A model generated the notes under the pieces. The model searched no databases. It was not told the DNA's origin and saw nothing but the letters and a program-made list of their open reading frames with translations. Source: Paenibacillaceae bacterium (GTDB lineage Bacteria > Bacillota > Clostridia > Lachnospirales > Lachnospiraceae). From it: DNA of 64,000 bases. Positions 60,740 through 64,000 of this stretch are shown one piece after another. A program made the translations under genes and the position numbers. Positions within the stretch are counted from its first letter, which is position 1. Each line of letters starts with the position of its first letter. Location of the stretch: positions 238,075-302,074 of the forward strand of contig SVDU01000002.1 of assembly GCA_015057705.1 (NCBI GenBank), in the 5' to 3' direction.

Positions 60740-61194
60740 ATTTTACTCCATTCTTTTGCGTATATAAAAAACAGGAGTGCTGCAATCGCAGTTCCGGCTG
60801 CCACTCCTGAACAATCCAGCCATACATCAGAGATCTGTCCCGATCTTCCCGGTACAAACAGCTGAATGGTTTCATCAATAAAAGGTATCAGAAAACCTGC
60901 CATACCATGGATAAATAGCCGCTTCTCCATAGTAATTTCATATGATTTCACACATTGATACAAAATTATCCCTAACAGCGTATATTCCGAGAAATGACCT
61001 GCCTTTCGGATTAAATGCTCTGTGAGCCACCGGCTTTCTATGCCAGCAGAGATAAACAGATTCCTTAAATACTCCAAAACATGCCCGCTGTCAACCGATG
61101 ATAAATCTGCTGTCTTAAGAGAGTTGGAGTAAATAAATAAAATATATAAGACTGCTGTCACTGTCCACACCAATCTCTTTTTCATATGTCTCAC
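60736..61194 (-). CDS. VanZ family protein
   Basis: LIRKAGHFSEYTLLGIIL ... DETIQLFVPGRSGQISDVWLDCSG. Confidence 0.92.
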   Translation of the reverse strand: MRHMKKRLVWTVTAVLYILFIYSNSLKTADLSSVDSGHVLEYLRNLFISAGIESRWLTEHLIRKAGHFSEYTLLGIILYQCVKSYEITMEKRLFIHGMAGFLIPFIDETIQLFVPGRSGQISDVWLDCSGVAAGTAIAALLFFIYAKEWSKI

Positions 61195-62363
61195 CTCAAA
61201 ATTCCACTTTTATCTACCTGTTCGGCAGCCTGAATAAGGACTTCTTCCTCACGCACCAGCGCAAGCCTTACGAATCCCTCTCCCGAAGGACCAAACGCAC
61301 TTCCAGGTGTTACCAGTAATCCAGCCTTCTCAAGAAGCTCTCTGGAAAATGTCTCTGAATCTTTAAATTTGTCCGGAATCTTTGCCCATACAAACATGGT
61401 TGCCTGGGGTTTTTCCATATTCCACCCAATCCGGGTCATATGTTCACACAAAGCATCTCTTCGTCTCTCATATGCCTTTCTGGTTGATTCCACACAGGAC
61501 TGATCTCCTGTAATTGCAGCAATTGCCGCTTTTTGAACAGGCAGGAACATCCCGTAGTCCATATTAGATTTTAAGGTTTTTATTTTTTCAACTATTTCCC
61601 GGTTTCCCAGACAGAATCCGATTCTTGCACCAGCAAGTCCATAGGTTTTCGAAAGTGAATTAAATTCCACACCAATCTCTTTTGCACCGGGAAAGCTTAA
61701 AAAACTGCCGCATTGACGCTGGTCAAAAACCAGTTCACTATAAGCGTTATCATGTAAAACCACGATGTCATACTTCTTTGCAAATTCAATTAAATTTTTA
61801 TAAAAGCTGTCAGGTGCCATGACTGTGGTAGGATTATTGGGATAAGAAACAATCATGAACCTTGCTTTTATTGCTATCTCTTCCGGTATATCTGAAAAAT
61901 CGATGAGATAATCCTTTTCTCTCCTCTGGGGCATGTAAAAAAGACTGGCTCCAGCCAGTAAAGGACCATCAGCAAATACCGGATAACAGGGATCGGGAAC
62001 AAGCACTATGTCTCCTTCGTCTATAATAGACAGAGCGATATGTGCCAGCCCCTCCTGAGAACCAAGAAGTGAGCAGATTTCTGATGAAGGATTCAGGGTA
62101 ACTCCATATCGTCTTTGATACCATAGAGAGACTGCCTCTAATAGTTCTTTCTGATCATGTATGGCATAAATATAATTGTTGGGATCAGCGGCCGCTTCGC
62201 AAAGAGCTTCTGTAATATGTCCAGCCGGCGGAATGTTTGGTGCTCCCACGCTCAGATCAATTACCGGTTCCCCTTTCTCCTCTTTCTGGCGTTTCAACTC
62301 CAGAAGCTTAGAAAAGATTCCCTCACCAAAATGGTTCATTCTTCTAGCAAATCGCATGGACAT
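61191..62363 (-). CDS. Class I/II PLP-dependent aminotransferase
   Basis: IDLSVGAPNIPPAGHI, VSYPNNPTTVMAP, NSLSKTYGLAGARIGFCLG. Confidence 0.93.
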   Translation of the reverse strand: MSMRFARRMNHFGEGIFSKLLELKRQKEEKGEPVIDLSVGAPNIPPAGHITEALCEAAADPNNYIYAIHDQKELLEAVSLWYQRRYGVTLNPSSEICSLLGSQEGLAHIALSIIDEGDIVLVPDPCYPVFADGPLLAGASLFYMPQRREKDYLIDFSDIPEEIAIKARFMIVSYPNNPTTVMAPDSFYKNLIEFAKKYDIVVLHDNAYSELVFDQRQCGSFLSFPGAKEIGVEFNSLSKTYGLAGARIGFCLGNREIVEKIKTLKSNMDYGMFLPVQKAAIAAITGDQSCVESTRKAYERRRDALCEHMTRIGWNMEKPQATMFVWAKIPDKFKDSETFSRELLEKAGLLVTPGSAFGPSGEGFVRLALVREEEVLIQAAEQVDKSGILR

Positions 62364-62442
62364 TCCACCTCTGTCTTTTATTAATAAAATATAATCTTAG
62401 TTATTATAGTACAAAGGTTCTTATATTACAAGGACAGGCATT

Positions 62443-62484
62443 AAAAAAGTCCCCAAAAACGGCATATACCGAGTTTGAGGACTT
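62443..62484 (-). terminator. Terminator after the L,D-transpeptidase gene
   Basis: GTCCTCAAACTCGG ... CCGTTTTTGGGGAC followed by T6 on the minus strand. Confidence 0.7.
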
Positions 62485-62487
62485 CAT

Positions 62488-63105
62488 TTATGGACCGATT
62501 GTGACCGGAACTCCCAAATTGCAGTAACTCCACAAAACATCCATCACATCATTATCAACTGCTACGCATCCATGAGTTGTTCCATCCGGAACTCTGCATC
62601 CATGAATCATTATAGCTCCGCCCAGTGCCGTTTCCCACGGAGGCTGCTGTCCGTTTAAATTAGCATTAATAATTTCATCTCTTTGCTCCTGGGTGATGAT
62701 TCCCTGCTCAAATCCACGTTTCGCATCTTCTACTCCGGGATAAGAAAGTCCAAGTGCCAGATATGCCACACTTTTGTCATTTCTCGTGCAGACGTAAAAC
62801 TGACCGCTGGGAGTCCTCATATCACCTTCCACCTTTTTGTTTCCGTCAGAAGACGATGCACCAATAGAAACGGGATACTCTCCGATTAAAGTCCCATTCT
62901 GTTTTAATGTCAGGGTTTTCAACCGTTTGCTCACGTATATGGATACACCATTCACCGATGCAGTATTACCTGTCTTCAGATCTGCTCCTGGTCCGGCTGT
63001 CTCCTGAGCATAACCAGTTGTCGCAGTCAAAGCTATCAATACAATTGCCATCAAGCCCGAAAAAACTCTTCTTATCTTTTTACTCATTCTTACGTTCACA
63101 ACCAT
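62488..63105 (-). CDS. L,D-transpeptidase (YkuD family), secreted
   Basis: Signal peptide; GGAIMIHGCRVPDGTTHGCVAVDNDVMD catalytic HGC motif. Confidence 0.92.
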   Translation of the reverse strand: MVVNVRMSKKIRRVFSGLMAIVLIALTATTGYAQETAGPGADLKTGNTASVNGVSIYVSKRLKTLTLKQNGTLIGEYPVSIGASSSDGNKKVEGDMRTPSGQFYVCTRNDKSVAYLALGLSYPGVEDAKRGFEQGIITQEQRDEIINANLNGQQPPWETALGGAIMIHGCRVPDGTTHGCVAVDNDVMDVLWSYCNLGVPVTIGP

Positions 63106-63123
63106 GCTCCTTCATAACTATAA

Positions 63124-63723
63124 TTAAAGACAATGACCTAAATAGCTTAAAACGGCCTGATAACAGCCTTCTACACCGGCTAGACCGCTGTCCAGACAAA
63201 GGTGATAATTTTGCGCCCTTCCCCATTCACAGCCTGTATAATACTGATAATAATCTTTTCTTTTCCGATCTGTTTCCCTGATTTTATTCTCTACTAATTC
63301 AGGATCCAGATCTTTATTTAAGGAAATAATTCGCTGGATCCGGTGTTCAATCCCTGCGTATATAAATAGATTGATGCTGTCTTCAAGAACCCGGTCCGCA
63401 CACCTTCCAACGATAATACACGGTCCCTTTTCCGCCAGACTTTTAATCACTCTGGACTGAGCCACAAATACCTGATCAGATATCGGTATTTCATACAGGG
63501 GGGAAAATGATGTATAAAGGGGTGGTTCCAATGATTGCTCTGTTACGGGAATGCTCTCATAATAACTAAGAAACTCAGTCTCAGACAGATTTGTCTCTTG
63601 TGCAGTTAAGGAAATTAATTCCTTGTCGTAGAAAGGGATTTCAAGTTTCTCTGACAGCTTCATTCCCAGTTCCCTGCCGCCGCTTCCAAACTCTCTGCTT
63701 ATGGTAATCACACAATCCAACAT
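63124..63723 (-). CDS. Cytidylate kinase-like family protein
   Basis: VITISREFGSGGRELGMKLSEKLEIPFYDKELI, CIIVGRCADRVLED. Confidence 0.9.
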   Translation of the reverse strand: MLDCVITISREFGSGGRELGMKLSEKLEIPFYDKELISLTAQETNLSETEFLSYYESIPVTEQSLEPPLYTSFSPLYEIPISDQVFVAQSRVIKSLAEKGPCIIVGRCADRVLEDSINLFIYAGIEHRIQRIISLNKDLDPELVENKIRETDRKRKDYYQYYTGCEWGRAQNYHLCLDSGLAGVEGCYQAVLSYLGHCL

Positions 63724-63926
63724 ATACCCTCCTTATCTTTCGTCAGACAATCCTACTGGTTCCACTGTTCAAATCAGGTCATCTTATCTGGTATATCTAT
63801 CCGCATTTTATCACATTCTGAAATCTATGTATACCTTATTTCCATATTTCGTCCATATAATCTATCTGGAAATAAAAAAAGACCAGAATCTTCTATTAAA
63901 AGGAAGATCTCCGGCAAATAAAAAAA

Positions 63927-63998
63927 GCGCGAGACGGGACTCGAACCCGCGACCCCGACCTTGGCAAGGTCGTACTCCACCAACTGAGCCACTCGCGC
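63927..63998 (-). tRNA. tRNA-Gly (anticodon GCC)
   Basis: GCGCGAG/CTCGCGC acceptor, anticodon loop TTGCCAA, T-loop TTCGAGT. Confidence 0.95.
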
Positions 63999-64000
63999 TT

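Noticed and set aside
1-64000. CRISPR arrays, transposases, integrases, phage genes
   Set aside because: No regularly spaced repeats or recognisable recombinase/phage ORFs were found in the sequence or ORF track.

Overview
This is a 64 kb chromosomal window from a low-to-moderate GC Firmicute. Gene content suggests Lachnospiraceae / Clostridium-like, which is an inference. Most of it is ordinary housekeeping and transport on the minus strand: TRAP transporter, argH, YfhO, GtrA, ApbE, CbiK, Fe-ADH, LysR, Rex, QueA, MMPL, ThrE-type exporter, FeoAB, UvrB, two LeuCD-type hydro-lyase pairs, CTP protease, EnvC/FtsEX, CdaR, MsmK/UgpC, CvfB, acyl-ACP thioesterase, a carbohydrate ABC/GH2/GH105/two-component locus, ECF sigma/RsgI-like pair, CDF, TruA, VanZ, aminotransferase, L,D-transpeptidase and a cytidylate-kinase-like protein. 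Four tRNAs are readable: Arg-CCG, two Gln-CTG and Gly-GCC. The standout is a compact, AT-rich, one-direction operon at about 13.83-20.22 kb beside tRNA-Arg. In transcription order it encodes an XRE regulator, a Nif11-type-leader RiPP precursor with a cysteine-free Ser/Thr/Ala core, an E. coli-type YcaO, a LanM-type dehydratase with a shortened cyclase region lacking visible zinc ligands, a flavodoxin-fold reductase and a SAM methyltransferase. No transporter or protease gene is present. I read this as a candidate undescribed, non-lanthionine RiPP pathway. Other points worth a look are a decayed paralog at 20.4 kb, a 120-bp-period repeat with a long hairpin at 41.4-41.65 kb, and tRNA-Gln direct repeats flanking the carbohydrate locus. 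An S-L-S-L isopropylmalate-dehydratase array, an ECF sigma paired with an RsgI-like protein, and a Fur-box-like site before feoAB are also noted. No CRISPR array, transposase or integrase was seen.
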